Shown here piece after piece: positions 15,446 to 29,325 of a stretch of 64,000 bases of DNA. This DNA is from Paraherbaspirillum soli (GTDB taxonomy: Bacteria; Pseudomonadota; Gammaproteobacteria; Burkholderiales; Burkholderiaceae_D): assembly GCF_042654985.1 (NCBI RefSeq), contig NZ_JBHSMT010000008.1:496001-560000 (forward strand), in the 5' to 3' direction. Position 1 is the stretch's first letter. Each line of letters begins with the position of its first letter. A model generated the notes under the pieces. That model was given only the letters and a program-made list of their open reading frames with translations. It was not told the origin of the DNA and did not search any database. The position numbers were made by a program, and so were the translations under genes.

Positions 15446-16552
15446 ATGCATCCACAAAAATCTCACGCCGGCGCCGTCCTGACGATCGACTTGAACGCGC
15501 TGCGCGCCAACTACCGCCTGCTGCGTCAACAAGCCGGCAGCGCGGCCTGCGCCGCCGTCCTCAAAGCCAACGCCTACGGTCTGGGCGCCGACCGGGTCGC
15601 ACCGGCATTGGCGGCCGAAGGTTGCCGCCATTTCTTTGTCGCCCATCTGGATGAAGCGATTGCGCTGCGTCCGCACCTGCCGCCGCCGGCTGAAATTTTC
15701 GTGCTGCATGGGGTGCCGCCCGGCGCAGAAAAGGAATGCATCGTCCACCAGCTGATCCCGGTGCTCAATTCGCTGCAACAAATCCAGGCCTGGCATGCGT
15801 TGGCGCTGGAAATGGGCCAAGCACTGCCCGCCATCGTCCAGGTCGATACCGGCATGTCGCGCATGGGGTTGTCGCCTGTGGAAGTGGAGGCTTGGCTGGA
15901 CAATTCCGCATTCATGAAGAGCATCCAGTTGCTCTATGTGATGAGTCATCTGGCCTGCGCCGAGCATCAGGATCATCCGATGAACGGCACGCAACTGGCG
16001 CGCTTCAACGCGCTGCGTCAGCGGCTGCCGAACGTTGCCGCCAGCCTGGCGAATTCTTCCGGGATTTTCCTGGGGCCCGACTTCCAGTTCGATCTGGTGC
16101 GTCCCGGTGCCGCGCTATACGGCATTGCACCGGTGGCCGGCGCCGCCAATCCGCTGCAGCCGGTGGCCTCGTTGCAGGGGCGAATCCTGCAAACCCGCCT
16201 CATCGAGCGCGGCGACCATGTTGGCTACGGCAGCCGTTACAGCGCCAGCGAACAACGCCGGATCGCCACCGTCTCGGTCGGCTATGCGGACGGCTGGCTG
16301 CGCAGCATGAGTCATCGCGGCGTGGCGTTTATTGACGGTGTTGCGGTGCCGATGGTGGGCACCATCTCGATGGATTCGATCACGCTCGACGTCAGCGCGA
16401 TTGCGGCGGAACGCCTATATGCCGGTGCCGCGGTCGATTTGATTTGCGCGCAACATCCGGTCGATGCGGTGGCCGAACTGGCCGGAACCATTGGCTACGA
16501 GGTGCTGACCAGTTTGGGCAATCGTTATTACCGGGAATATGTTGGCGGGTAG
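15446..16552 (+). CDS. dadX: alanine racemase, catabolic
   Basis: 368 residues, PLP-dependent. The PLP lysine is in AVLKANAYGLG near residue 38 and the catalytic tyrosine in GYGSRYSA near residue 260. It interconverts L- and D-alanine. Its place after dadA argues for the catabolic DadX rather than the wall-synthesis Alr, although either could be the only copy in the genome. The C-terminal beta domain is complete. Confidence 0.93.
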   Translation: MHPQKSHAGAVLTIDLNALRANYRLLRQQAGSAACAAVLKANAYGLGADRVAPALAAEGCRHFFVAHLDEAIALRPHLPPPAEIFVLHGVPPGAEKECIVHQLIPVLNSLQQIQAWHALALEMGQALPAIVQVDTGMSRMGLSPVEVEAWLDNSAFMKSIQLLYVMSHLACAEHQDHPMNGTQLARFNALRQRLPNVAASLANSSGIFLGPDFQFDLVRPGAALYGIAPVAGAANPLQPVASLQGRILQTRLIERGDHVGYGSRYSASEQRRIATVSVGYADGWLRSMSHRGVAFIDGVAVPMVGTISMDSITLDVSAIAAERLYAGAAVDLICAQHPVDAVAELAGTIGYEVLTSLGNRYYREYVGG

Positions 16553-16567
16553 TTTGCTGCCTGCAAT

Positions 16568-16663
16568 GTAGGGCGGATGAGCGAAGCGTTATCCGCCGTC
16601 GGATGCCTCACAGGCGTGTGATGCATCCAAAACGGCGGAAGACGCTGCGCTTTTCCGCCCTAC
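16568..16663. repeat. REP-like repeat, copy 7
   Basis: 96 bp; left arm type B, right arm type A inverse. It lies in the gap between two convergent genes, dadX and ettA. Confidence 0.85.
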
Positions 16664-16673
16664 AACTTCCTCA

Positions 16674-18341
<1,668 letters not shown>

Positions 18342-18411
18342 GGAAAATAGTTGAGTTAAGTAAAAATGAATGGAATAAAACCGACTGCCAAGGATAACCG
18401 AAGTGGCGGCG

Positions 18412-19296
18412 TCAGCCTGCAACCGTGCCGCGCTTCCAAGTGCGCCACAAGCCATCCGCGGAATACAGCGCCAATGCGCTCCAGATCACGATGAAGCCGG
18501 TCAGCTTGGCGCCGTCCAGCGGTTCGTTATACAGCCAGACGCCCAGCAGCAATTGCAAGGTCGGCGTGATGTACTGCAGCAAGCCGACCAGCGACAATGG
18601 AATGCGGCGGGCGCCGGCCGCGAACAGCAGCAACGGGATCGACGTGATCGGACCGGCGGCAGCCAGCAGCCATTGCGACGACGTGGATGCCTCGATAAAA
18701 CTGTTATGTCCCTGCACGGTGGTGACGGCCAGATACGCCAGCGACAGCGGCAGCACCAGCGCCGTCTCCAGCACCAAGCCATGTAGCGCGCCGAGGCTGG
18801 CGGTCTTGCGCAACAAACCGTAGCCGCCGAAACTGGCCGCCAAGGTCAGCGCCACCCACGGAAAGCGGCCGGTGTGCCAAGTCAGCCACATCACGCCGGC
18901 AGCCGCTAGCAAGATCGACAGCCATTGCATCAGTCCTGGCCGTTCGCGCAAAAACACATAGCCCAGCGCCACGCTGACCAGCGGGCTGATGAAATAGCCC
19001 AAGCTGGCATCGACGATATGGTCATTGTTGACCGCCCAGATATACGTCAGCCAGTTGGCCGCCAGCAGCAGCGCGCTAAAAGCAAAGCCGCCGATCACGC
19101 GCGGTTGGCGCAGCAACGGGCCGACCCAGGCCCATTGCTTGCGCACCGCCAGTACCGCCAGCAAAAACAGGAACGACCAAATCATCCGGTGCATCACGAT
19201 ATCGACCGGCGGGATCTCGTGCAGCGCCTTGAAGTACAACGGAAAAATGCCCCACAGAATATAGGCGGTGGCGGCGTAAAACATACCTGCTTGCAT
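18412..19296 (-). CDS. rarD: RarD, EamA-family permease
   Basis: 294 residues with about ten hydrophobic segments in two EamA repeats. RarD features include YILWGIFPLYFKAL at the N-terminus, EIPPVDIVMHRMIWS and NWLTYIWAVNN. Predicted inner-membrane drug/metabolite transporter; the substrate is not established for the family. It lies just upstream of ettA on the same strand. Confidence 0.92.
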   Translation of the reverse strand: MQAGMFYAATAYILWGIFPLYFKALHEIPPVDIVMHRMIWSFLFLLAVLAVRKQWAWVGPLLRQPRVIGGFAFSALLLAANWLTYIWAVNNDHIVDASLGYFISPLVSVALGYVFLRERPGLMQWLSILLAAAGVMWLTWHTGRFPWVALTLAASFGGYGLLRKTASLGALHGLVLETALVLPLSLAYLAVTTVQGHNSFIEASTSSQWLLAAAGPITSIPLLLFAAGARRIPLSLVGLLQYITPTLQLLLGVWLYNEPLDGAKLTGFIVIWSALALYSADGLWRTWKRGTVAG

Positions 19297-19332
19297 GACG
19301 AATTCCAGCTAAAAAAGAGAGAGATGCGGTGC

Positions 19333-20580
19333 TTATTGTTGCGCGGGTTTGGCCGCCGTTTGCGTCAGCCGCGCATGTTCCGGCCGGGCGATGAAGCGAT
19401 GCACCAGCAAGGCTCCGACGCCGCACACCGCCATCACCGTCATCAACGGCAACGCACTGCCATCGTGCCACAAACTCATGCTGACGCCGGTCAAAAAGCC
19501 GAGCGCCAATTGCAAGGTGCCCATCAAGGCCGATGCGGTGCCGGCCTGCTTGCCTTGTTGCGACAGCGCGATCGCCGACGCATTCGGACTGATAAAGCCG
19601 TAGCTGGCGAGGAAGCAAAAGAATCCGACCAACAGGATCGCCAGATGATTGATGCCGCCGGCCACCAGCAAGGCCACTGCCAGACTTAAGCCGGCCGGCA
19701 GCCACAGCGCGCGGCCGAGGATGGCATCGAGCGAGTATTGGCCGACCAGCCGGGCATTGATCTGCGACGCTGCAATCAAGCCGAAAGCATTGGTGCCGAA
19801 CACCCAGCCGAAATTTTCCGGTTTGATGCCATGCAGCTCGATCAGCACAAACGAGGAACCGGTGATGTAGGCAAACATGCCGCCCTGGATCAAGCCGCCG
19901 ACCAGGGTGTACGCAACGAACTGGCGGTCCAGCAATAGCCGGCCGTATTGCTTCAACACATGGCCCATATGCAGCGGCGCTGCTTTATTGCGGTCCAGCG
20001 TTTCCTGCATCGTGTAATGGATCGCCAGCAAGCACAGCAGGCCGAAAGCCGCCAGCGCGCCGAAAATCACGCGCCAGCCCCACAGCTTGAGCACGCCGCC
20101 GCCGATCAGCGGCGCCAGGATAGGCGCCACCCCCATCACCAGCATCACCAATGAAAATGCGCGGGCCGAACCGGTGACGCCCAGCCGGTCGCGGATCACC
20201 GCACGGCTGATCACCATCCCGGCACAGCCGCCCAAGCCCTGCACGAAGCGGAAAAAAATCAGCATGAAAACGTCTTGCGACAGCATGCAAGCCAGCGAGC
20301 CCAACAGATACAGCCCCATGCCGACATACAGCGGCGGCTTGCGGCCGAACCGGTCGCTGACCGGGCCGTACAACATTTGCCCGGCCGCCAGCCCGACCAG
20401 AAAAGCCGCCAGGGTCAGTTGCACCAGATTGCTGCCGACCCCGAATTGCTGCGCGATGGTAGGAAAGCTCGGCAGATACATATCGATCGACAGCGGACCG
20501 ATGGCGATCAATGCGCCGAGTAATACAAGCCAGCCCGGCAATAATTTCTCCGGGCTGGAAGAATCAGGTGTGTTTGTCAT
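19333..20580 (-). CDS. Bcr/CflA-family drug efflux MFS transporter
   Basis: 415 residues, twelve predicted membrane segments. Bcr/CflA features: IGPLSIDMYLPSFPTIA in the first helix, GQMLYGPVSDRFGRKPPL in loop 2-3, and GGCAGMVISRAVIRD. It probably exports drugs such as bicyclomycin or dipeptides using proton force. The ATG at 20580 (MTNTPDSSSPEK) is favoured over the upstream extension. Its ATG faces away from the T6SS cassette end. Confidence 0.92.
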   Translation of the reverse strand: MTNTPDSSSPEKLLPGWLVLLGALIAIGPLSIDMYLPSFPTIAQQFGVGSNLVQLTLAAFLVGLAAGQMLYGPVSDRFGRKPPLYVGMGLYLLGSLACMLSQDVFMLIFFRFVQGLGGCAGMVISRAVIRDRLGVTGSARAFSLVMLVMGVAPILAPLIGGGVLKLWGWRVIFGALAAFGLLCLLAIHYTMQETLDRNKAAPLHMGHVLKQYGRLLLDRQFVAYTLVGGLIQGGMFAYITGSSFVLIELHGIKPENFGWVFGTNAFGLIAASQINARLVGQYSLDAILGRALWLPAGLSLAVALLVAGGINHLAILLVGFFCFLASYGFISPNASAIALSQQGKQAGTASALMGTLQLALGFLTGVSMSLWHDGSALPLMTVMAVCGVGALLVHRFIARPEHARLTQTAAKPAQQ

Positions 20581-20774
20581 GAATGGTGCTTTGGAATTGC
20601 GCAGGAAGAGATTTCTTTGGCGGCGCGTGCAGTGTTTTTTACGGCCGGAAACAAGGGATGCCATGTTACACCAACGCGCCGGTATTTGCCGGGGGCTGCG
20701 GCGGATCAGTTTATATCGTCAGTGGCGAGACGCCTCTGATTGGCGTGATGGATATGTCCTGATTGGACGCGACA

Positions 20775-21182
20775 TCAAATGGGTTGAGGATAAATCTGGA
20801 CAGAGCCGACCTTTGAGGAGACGGCCTCCAGAAACCACATGTCAGGCTGTTTGGCATTGGGCAGATGGCGACATATGGCGTTACCAAGTGATTTCCAGTC
20901 TGGATGATCTTCGGGCACCTGGAATGTGCCGCCCTCACGTAATTCGAAAACAAGCAGCAAGGTATCCCCGACCCACCGCTCAACGCGAATCACAACGATC
21001 TCCCCAATTTCGTCCCATTTAACCAATCTGGAATAATCGCTTGATTCGTCGTGTAGCAATACGCCGTTATCGCTAGCAGTAAAGCGGCAATTTCCCGCAA
21101 GACGGCGCGATGGCAATCGACTGATGCTCTCTGTTCCGGAAGGGATGAGTGCACGTTTAATCTTGCTCAAAAATTGAATCAT
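20775..21182 (-). CDS. putative T6SS cassette immunity protein
   Basis: 135-residue soluble protein, third gene of an hcp cassette. The ATG at 21182 overlaps the effector stop codon as ATGA, so translation is coupled; an ATG at 21191 is also in frame. The middle (KWDEIGEIVVIRV then FQVPEDHPDWKSLGNAI) recalls small cytoplasmic proteins I have seen beside polymorphic toxins, with an acidic loop and a tryptophan-rich end. It has no signal peptide or membrane helix. Immunity is inferred from position. GC content is low compared with the surrounding genes. Confidence 0.55.
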   Translation of the reverse strand: MIQFLSKIKRALIPSGTESISRLPSRRLAGNCRFTASDNGVLLHDESSDYSRLVKWDEIGEIVVIRVERWVGDTLLLVFELREGGTFQVPEDHPDWKSLGNAICRHLPNAKQPDMWFLEAVSSKVGSVQIYPQPI

Positions 21183-21934
21183 TGCGTCCATTGGATCGGT
21201 AATAGTTTCCAGACATGATGCGCTGCCGTATGACCCGCTTCGTGTCCGAGCCAGCTAAAAAATAGTCCGCCTATGATGCCACCGAGAATAATCGCGCTTC
21301 CCTCCGTAATTTCGCCAATCACCGGGATTGCAAGAGTCGGCGAAGCCCACGTACCTGCCCATGCGGCACCAGCGACAGCACCGCGCCACATTCCGTATGT
21401 TCCACCAGACAAGCCACCTACCGCACCACTGATCTGTTCGGCTGTCACCTGCGCCTTTTGTTTTTCGGGAGTTTGTTCAATGACTACGGCAATGGCGACT
21501 ATCTCCAGGACGATACCGGCCGAACCGGCTGTACGACTAATGAAGGCGATGCGGTTCGTTACGGCGCGGGTTTTGCCGGTACTGACCAGGACGGCCTGGA
21601 TGCTCCCTTTCTTTGCGAGAAGGCTCTCCAAGGTTGGCAGTCTGTTGGATGGCTTGAGTGTTTCAGAATAGAACCGGCCGAACGGGCTTAGCGGTTTGCG
21701 CATCTCAATAACCAGTCCGTTGCGCTGAACTTCCACAAGATTGCGCGCTTCTTCCAGAGTGATATTCCCACGACGCACAAACTCGTTGGCTTGTTTCTGG
21801 ATAACTGCATTTGCTTTTTCATAGGCAGCGCGCCAATAACCATCCCACGCTATGTTCGCGGCCACCGGGAAAGCGATATTGACCGTTTCGGACGCTTTGA
21901 CCGCATAGCTATACCGTGCTTTTTCATCAGCCAT
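21179..21934 (-). CDS. putative Hcp-linked T6SS effector with glycine-rich hydrophobic C-terminus
   Basis: 251 residues, starting one base after the hcp stop codon. The N-terminal two-thirds is soluble (YSYAVKASETVNIAFPVA; ANEFVRRGNITLEEARNLV). From about residue 150 it has alternating hydrophobic and glycine-rich stretches (GSAGIVLEIVAIAVVI; GAVGGLSGGTYGMWRGAVAG; GSAIILGGIIGGLFFSWLG), then GHEAGHTAAHHVW. Such glycine-zipper segments occur in membrane-permeabilising T6SS effectors of the Tse4 kind. I recognise no catalytic motif, unless the closing histidine cluster binds metal. The ATG at 21934 fits the operon; the frame upstream overlaps hcp. Confidence 0.55.
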   Translation of the reverse strand: MADEKARYSYAVKASETVNIAFPVAANIAWDGYWRAAYEKANAVIQKQANEFVRRGNITLEEARNLVEVQRNGLVIEMRKPLSPFGRFYSETLKPSNRLPTLESLLAKKGSIQAVLVSTGKTRAVTNRIAFISRTAGSAGIVLEIVAIAVVIEQTPEKQKAQVTAEQISGAVGGLSGGTYGMWRGAVAGAAWAGTWASPTLAIPVIGEITEGSAIILGGIIGGLFFSWLGHEAGHTAAHHVWKLLPIQWTQ

Positions 21935-21935
21935 T

Positions 21936-22415
21936 TTATGTTTCTCTGTTGGCTTTGATGTCGAAGGATGCGATGACAGAACCGCCGCTGCCGCCTTGCG
22001 CATTTTGCACGACATATTCTTGTGCGACTTTTGAGAATGACAGACTTACGGTTTCCATACCTCCTGCGTCTCCGTTTGCGTTCAACGACACGCTGGATAC
22101 AATCACGTCGCTCATCGTGATTTTATGAAATTCGAGCGGACTTCCGCCTGCCTTCCTTGAAATAAGAACTGCTTCGCTAATATGTTTGCCAGCCAAGCAG
22201 TACTTCATCAGATTTGGACTGGCACGATCAAGTTTGTGAAAGAAAGTCAGATCTCCCACCGTAGCTTTCCCCGATCCACCACCTGAGCCTGAATGCATGT
22301 TTGATTGTTGGCTCATATTCCAAGACCAGCTATGAATCTCGATTTCGTCCCGGTGTTTTGCATCCTGTGCTTCGCCGTTGATGCCAGCGATTTTGAGAAA
22401 CATGTCCTGAGTCAT
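21936..22415 (-). CDS. hcp: Hcp, T6SS tube protein, orphan
   Basis: 159 residues: MFLKIAGINGEAQDAKH, EIEIHSWSWNMSQ, and a central VGDLTFFHKLDRASPNLMKYC typical of Hcp. Hexamers stack to form the inner tube of the type VI secretion system and carry effectors in the ring. No other T6SS structural gene is nearby, so this is an auxiliary hcp that would use a core apparatus elsewhere in the genome. It leads a three-gene cassette with coupled stops and starts. Confidence 0.95.
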   Translation of the reverse strand: MTQDMFLKIAGINGEAQDAKHRDEIEIHSWSWNMSQQSNMHSGSGGGSGKATVGDLTFFHKLDRASPNLMKYCLAGKHISEAVLISRKAGGSPLEFHKITMSDVIVSSVSLNANGDAGGMETVSLSFSKVAQEYVVQNAQGGSGGSVIASFDIKANRET

Positions 22416-22629
22416 CTGAGCCTCTTCTTTTGTGAGTGAAGGTACTCATTCTGACCGTCGATAAAATCTTGTATATAAGAAAATTCTAGAAGTTGTACGG
22501 TGAATTTTCTGTCGCTATGTGGTGCGACGTTGATGCTCAGAGAACCGAGACCTTGGATACGGCATGCTTGTTGCCGTAATGCTAAAGAAGGTCTATAGTC
22601 GCTCCCGTCCCTGAATAAAGAAGGGACCT

Positions 22630-22775
22630 GGTTTGACAGCCTGCCTCCTGGTATGTACGGACCGCGCCATGCGGTCTGTGCGTCCGTTCCTATCTCTGCC
22701 CTCTCCGGGCGGCGATGGCGGGGAGCCTTCGGGCTGCCGGTGGAACGGGTTGTTACCAGGGCCGGTCTGTCAACC
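22630..22775 (+). ncRNA. multistem structured RNA upstream of an 85-residue ORF
   Basis: The 425-bp gap between hcp and the next gene holds sequence with nested complementarity. GGTTTGACAG (22630-22639) pairs with CTGTCAACC (22767-22775). CCTGGTA (22647-22653) pairs with TACCAGG (22754-22760). GGACCGC pairs with GCGGTCT (22659-22677), and AGCC-TTCG-GGCT forms a tetraloop hairpin (22724-22735). The pattern matches, from memory, a structured leader found in betaproteobacteria and prophages (perhaps Rfam 'Betaproteobacteria toxic small RNA' or a phage ash/icd leader). The name is uncertain; the fold is seen directly. The rest of the gap (22416-22629) shows only an inverted repeat TACGGCA/TGCCGTA at 22558-22578. 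Confidence 0.6.
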
Positions 22776-22840
22776 TTGCTTTTCGCCGCCCTCCCGTTTT
22801 GGCAGCGCGGCTCGATTAACCTCACCACACAGGAGCCCGC

Positions 22841-23098
22841 ATGACCTTCGCTATCACGCCCGACAAAAAAATTATCTGTCCCGATTACCTCGATGAAGCG
22901 CTCGAAGCCGCACGCCTGGGCATGATCTGCCTGGAAGAAGTGCGGCGGCTGTTGCGGCCGCTGCGCGAGATTTCCAAAGACAACAAGATGACGCATGACT
23001 TGGTGCAGGCCATCATCGACCTGGCCGACGACAGGCACAACCTGTTCGATGTGATGCGCGAGCAATTTGAAGAGAGCAAGAAAACGCGCAAGAAGTAG
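22841..23098 (+). CDS. 85-residue protein of unknown function
   Basis: Starts at ATG 22841 with CAGGAG eight bases upstream (MTFAITPDKK). Largely helical and charged, with basic tail KKTRKK; no signal or membrane segment, no cysteine motif. It directly follows the structured RNA, which probably forms its 5' leader. I do not recognise the family. The last codons and stop run into the next REP-like repeat. Confidence 0.7.
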   Translation: MTFAITPDKKIICPDYLDEALEAARLGMICLEEVRRLLRPLREISKDNKMTHDLVQAIIDLADDRHNLFDVMREQFEESKKTRKK

Positions 23099-23190
23099 GG
23101 CGGATGAGCGTAGCGTTATCCGCCGTTTTGGATGCATCGAACGCAGGTGGCGCATCCAACGGCGGAAGGCGCTGCGCTTTTCCGCCCTAC
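23095..23190. repeat. REP-like repeat, copy 8
   Basis: 96 bp; left arm type B, right arm type A inverse. Its first bases overlap the stop codon of the 85-residue ORF, and it ends seven bases before the metH stop. Confidence 0.85.
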
Positions 23191-23196
23191 TTCTTT

Positions 23197-26958
<3,762 letters not shown>

Positions 26959-26984
26959 TGGCGTACTCTGGTCAGTAGAAATGC

Positions 26985-27014
26985 AAAAAACCCGGTCGCG
27001 GATTGCGCCGGGTT
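26985..27014 (-). terminator. terminator hairpin directly upstream of metH
   Basis: Arms AACCCGG and CCGGGTT, with an inner GCG/CGC pair, followed on the minus strand by TTTTTT (26990-26985). It may end the rocD-amidinohydrolase transcript or attenuate metH. Confidence 0.8.
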
Positions 27015-27036
27015 ACTTGCCAGGGAGAAGCCAGAA

Positions 27037-27042
27037 ATTATA
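27037..27042 (-). promoter_or_regulatory. candidate -10 box for metH
   Basis: TATAAT on the minus strand, 8 bases beyond the stop codon of the upstream gene. No good -35 is seen at the right distance. If used, transcription begins near 27030 and crosses the terminator before the metH ATG. Confidence 0.3.
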
Positions 27043-27049
27043 CGTTAAA

Positions 27050-27955
27050 TCAATGGCTTGCGTAGGCCGCGACGCGCTCCTCGTGGGGTTCCGATAACAC
27101 TGTTTGTTGCGGTTCGTTCAACTTCAAGGTCAGGCATTTTGCGGCGCCGCCGGCCTTCAGGAATTCGGTCAGCGGTGTTTGATGCACAACAAAACCGCGG
27201 GCTTGCAATTCGGTGACCAGTGCGTCGGAGGCTTGGTTCAGGAAAATATGACGGCCGGAGTTGACGGTGTTGCAAGCGAAATGCAAGGCGTCTTCGCTGC
27301 CGACCACGATCCGCTTGTCAGCCGGCACCCGCGCCGCAATCTTCGCCTGCGAAGCAGCGTCGAACGCTTCCGGGAAATACATCAGGTAACCGCCTGCCAG
27401 CGGGCAAAAGCAGGTATCCAGATGGTAGAAGCGCTCGTCGACCAGCTTCAGCGGCTGCACTTCGATGTCCAGCAACTCTTCCAGCTGCGCGGCGCAGGCC
27501 GCATCGGAACGATGGCCGTGACCGAACCACAGCAGGTTTTCAGTGCGGTCCATCAGGGCGTCGCCGGCGCCTTCGAACGGCAGTTCCGGCGGCACGGTCA
27601 GCACTTCGAAGCCTTGCTCCTTGAAGGCGGCGTCAAAGTAGACTTCTTCGGCCTGGCGTTCGACATGGCGGAAGCGCGACAGCACGACTTTATTGCCCAG
27701 CACCACGCCGGCGTTGGCGGTAAACACCAGATCCGGGACACCAGGCATGGCTGGCATCAATTTGACGTCGGCCACTTTGGCGATGGCTTCCACCAACGCT
27801 AGCCATTGCCTCATCGCAATGCTGTGATTGCCTTGCGCGATATTGCCAGCCATCCACGGATTGATAACATAGGAAACTTCGAAATGATCGGGAGGGCACA
27901 TCAGGAATGTGTCCTTGCCATTGTCGGCGGTATGGTCCAGCAGGTTGTCGCTCAT
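27050..27955 (-). CDS. arginine deiminase-like amidinohydrolase (CtlX/DDAH type)
   Basis: 301 residues of the amidinotransferase superfamily (pentein fold). Key residues are seen: substrate-binding DLVFTANAG near residue 73, EGAGDAL, the catalytic histidine in FYHLDTCFCPL, and the nucleophilic cysteine in GGAAKCLTLKL near the end. Enzymes of this type hydrolyse guanidino or ureido groups (dimethylarginine, or citrulline in CtlX). Its ATG overlaps the rocD stop as ATGA, so a product feeding ornithine to RocD is likely. The exact substrate is inferred from context. Confidence 0.85.
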   Translation of the reverse strand: MSDNLLDHTADNGKDTFLMCPPDHFEVSYVINPWMAGNIAQGNHSIAMRQWLALVEAIAKVADVKLMPAMPGVPDLVFTANAGVVLGNKVVLSRFRHVERQAEEVYFDAAFKEQGFEVLTVPPELPFEGAGDALMDRTENLLWFGHGHRSDAACAAQLEELLDIEVQPLKLVDERFYHLDTCFCPLAGGYLMYFPEAFDAASQAKIAARVPADKRIVVGSEDALHFACNTVNSGRHIFLNQASDALVTELQARGFVVHQTPLTEFLKAGGAAKCLTLKLNEPQQTVLSEPHEERVAAYASH

Positions 27956-29187
27956 GCGTAGCTCTTTTCGGTCAGTGGAACGGCGGTGGATAAAGTCTCG
28001 AATACGTGCCTGATGGTGGTCAGGGCGGCATCGATTTCGTCGGCGGTGATGATCAGCGGCGGTGCAAAGCGCACCACGGTGTCATGCGTATCCTTGGTCA
28101 GGATGCCTTGTTGCATCAGGCGCTCGCAAAATTCGCGGGCGGTGATAACGGCGGGGTCCAGATCCATCCCGATCAGCAAGCCCCTGCCGCGTATGGCGCG
28201 GATCGCCGGATGCTGGATTGCGCGCAAGCCGGCCAGCATGCGCTCGCCCAGGCGTTGCGCGGTATCGGCCAGTTTTTCATCGCGCAGCAGGCGCAGCGCG
28301 GCTTGGCCGACCGCTGCCGCCAGCGGGTTGCCGCCGAAGGTGCTGCCATGATCGCCGGGGGCAAAAACGGCCATCAGATCTTCCCGCGCCAGGAATGCGG
28401 AGACTGCCAGCAGGCCGCCGCCGAGCGCCTTGCCGAGGATCAGGCCGTCCGGCTTGATGCCGTCATGCTCGCTGGCTAGCAGGCGGCCGGTGCGGCCCAG
28501 CCCGGTTTGCACCTCATCGCAGATCAGCAGCACGTTGTGACGGTCGCAGATTTCGCGGCATTTTTTCAGATAGCCTTCGGGCGGCACGATGATGCCGGCT
28601 TCACCCTGGATCGGCTCGACCAGGAATGCGGCGGTATTCGGCGTGATCGCTTTTTCCAGTGCATCGGCATCGCCGAACGGCACGCTCACGAAGCCGCCGG
28701 CAAACGGCCCGAAGCCGTCGCGGTATTGCGGTTCCGACGAAAAGCCGACGATGGTGGTGGTGCGGCCGGCAAAGTTGCCGCGGCAGACGATGATTTCTGC
28801 ACTTTGATCGGCGATGCCCTTGACCTTGTAGCCCCATTTGCGGGCGGCCTTGATCGCCGTTTCGACCGCTTCGGCGCCGCTGTTCATCGGCAACGCTTTG
28901 GGCATGCCGGTCATTTCACACAGCAATTGTAAAAACGGTCCCAACTGGTCGGTATAAAACGCGCGCGAAGTGACTGCCAACTGCCCTGCCTGCTTGGTCA
29001 GCGCAGCAACTAGCGCCGGGTGGCTGTGGCCGAAGCTGACTGCCGAATAAGCCGACATCATGTCCATGTAGCGTTTGCCGTCCTGATCCCGGAGCCAGAT
29101 GCCTTGGCCGCTGCTGAGAACTACCGGCAGCGGCTGGTAGTTGTGCGCACAATAGCGGTCCTCGAGGGTAATTGCTGGGTTTTTCAT
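27952..29187 (-). CDS. rocD: ornithine--oxo-acid aminotransferase
   Basis: 411 residues, PLP class III aminotransferase. Starts ITLEDRYCAHNYQPLPVVLS, has NSGAEAVETAIKAARKW, and the PLP lysine in GLILGKALGGG with ICDEVQTGLGRTG before it. Converts ornithine to glutamate semialdehyde. ATG 29187 follows GGAG; the upstream extension lacks family sequence. Forms a translationally coupled pair with the amidinohydrolase, divergent from an Lrp-type regulator. Confidence 0.95.
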   Translation of the reverse strand: MKNPAITLEDRYCAHNYQPLPVVLSSGQGIWLRDQDGKRYMDMMSAYSAVSFGHSHPALVAALTKQAGQLAVTSRAFYTDQLGPFLQLLCEMTGMPKALPMNSGAEAVETAIKAARKWGYKVKGIADQSAEIIVCRGNFAGRTTTIVGFSSEPQYRDGFGPFAGGFVSVPFGDADALEKAITPNTAAFLVEPIQGEAGIIVPPEGYLKKCREICDRHNVLLICDEVQTGLGRTGRLLASEHDGIKPDGLILGKALGGGLLAVSAFLAREDLMAVFAPGDHGSTFGGNPLAAAVGQAALRLLRDEKLADTAQRLGERMLAGLRAIQHPAIRAIRGRGLLIGMDLDPAVITAREFCERLMQQGILTKDTHDTVVRFAPPLIITADEIDAALTTIRHVFETLSTAVPLTEKSYA

Positions 29188-29325
29188 GGTGGGCTCCGGT
29201 AGATGAGTATGGCGATAGGCGTGTCTTGGTAAGTCGGAAGATTCCCTCATGATACTCATAAGCTGTGGAAATATTTGTGCATAATTGCTCGCCGATTCAA
29301 TAGAATATGAACGAATCGTGCATCA

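Noticed and set aside
22558..22578. Plus-strand sigma-54-like GG-N10-GC
   Set aside because: It lies in a simple TACGGCA/TGCCGTA inverted repeat, matches the consensus poorly outside GG/GC, and no sigma-54 activator is nearby.
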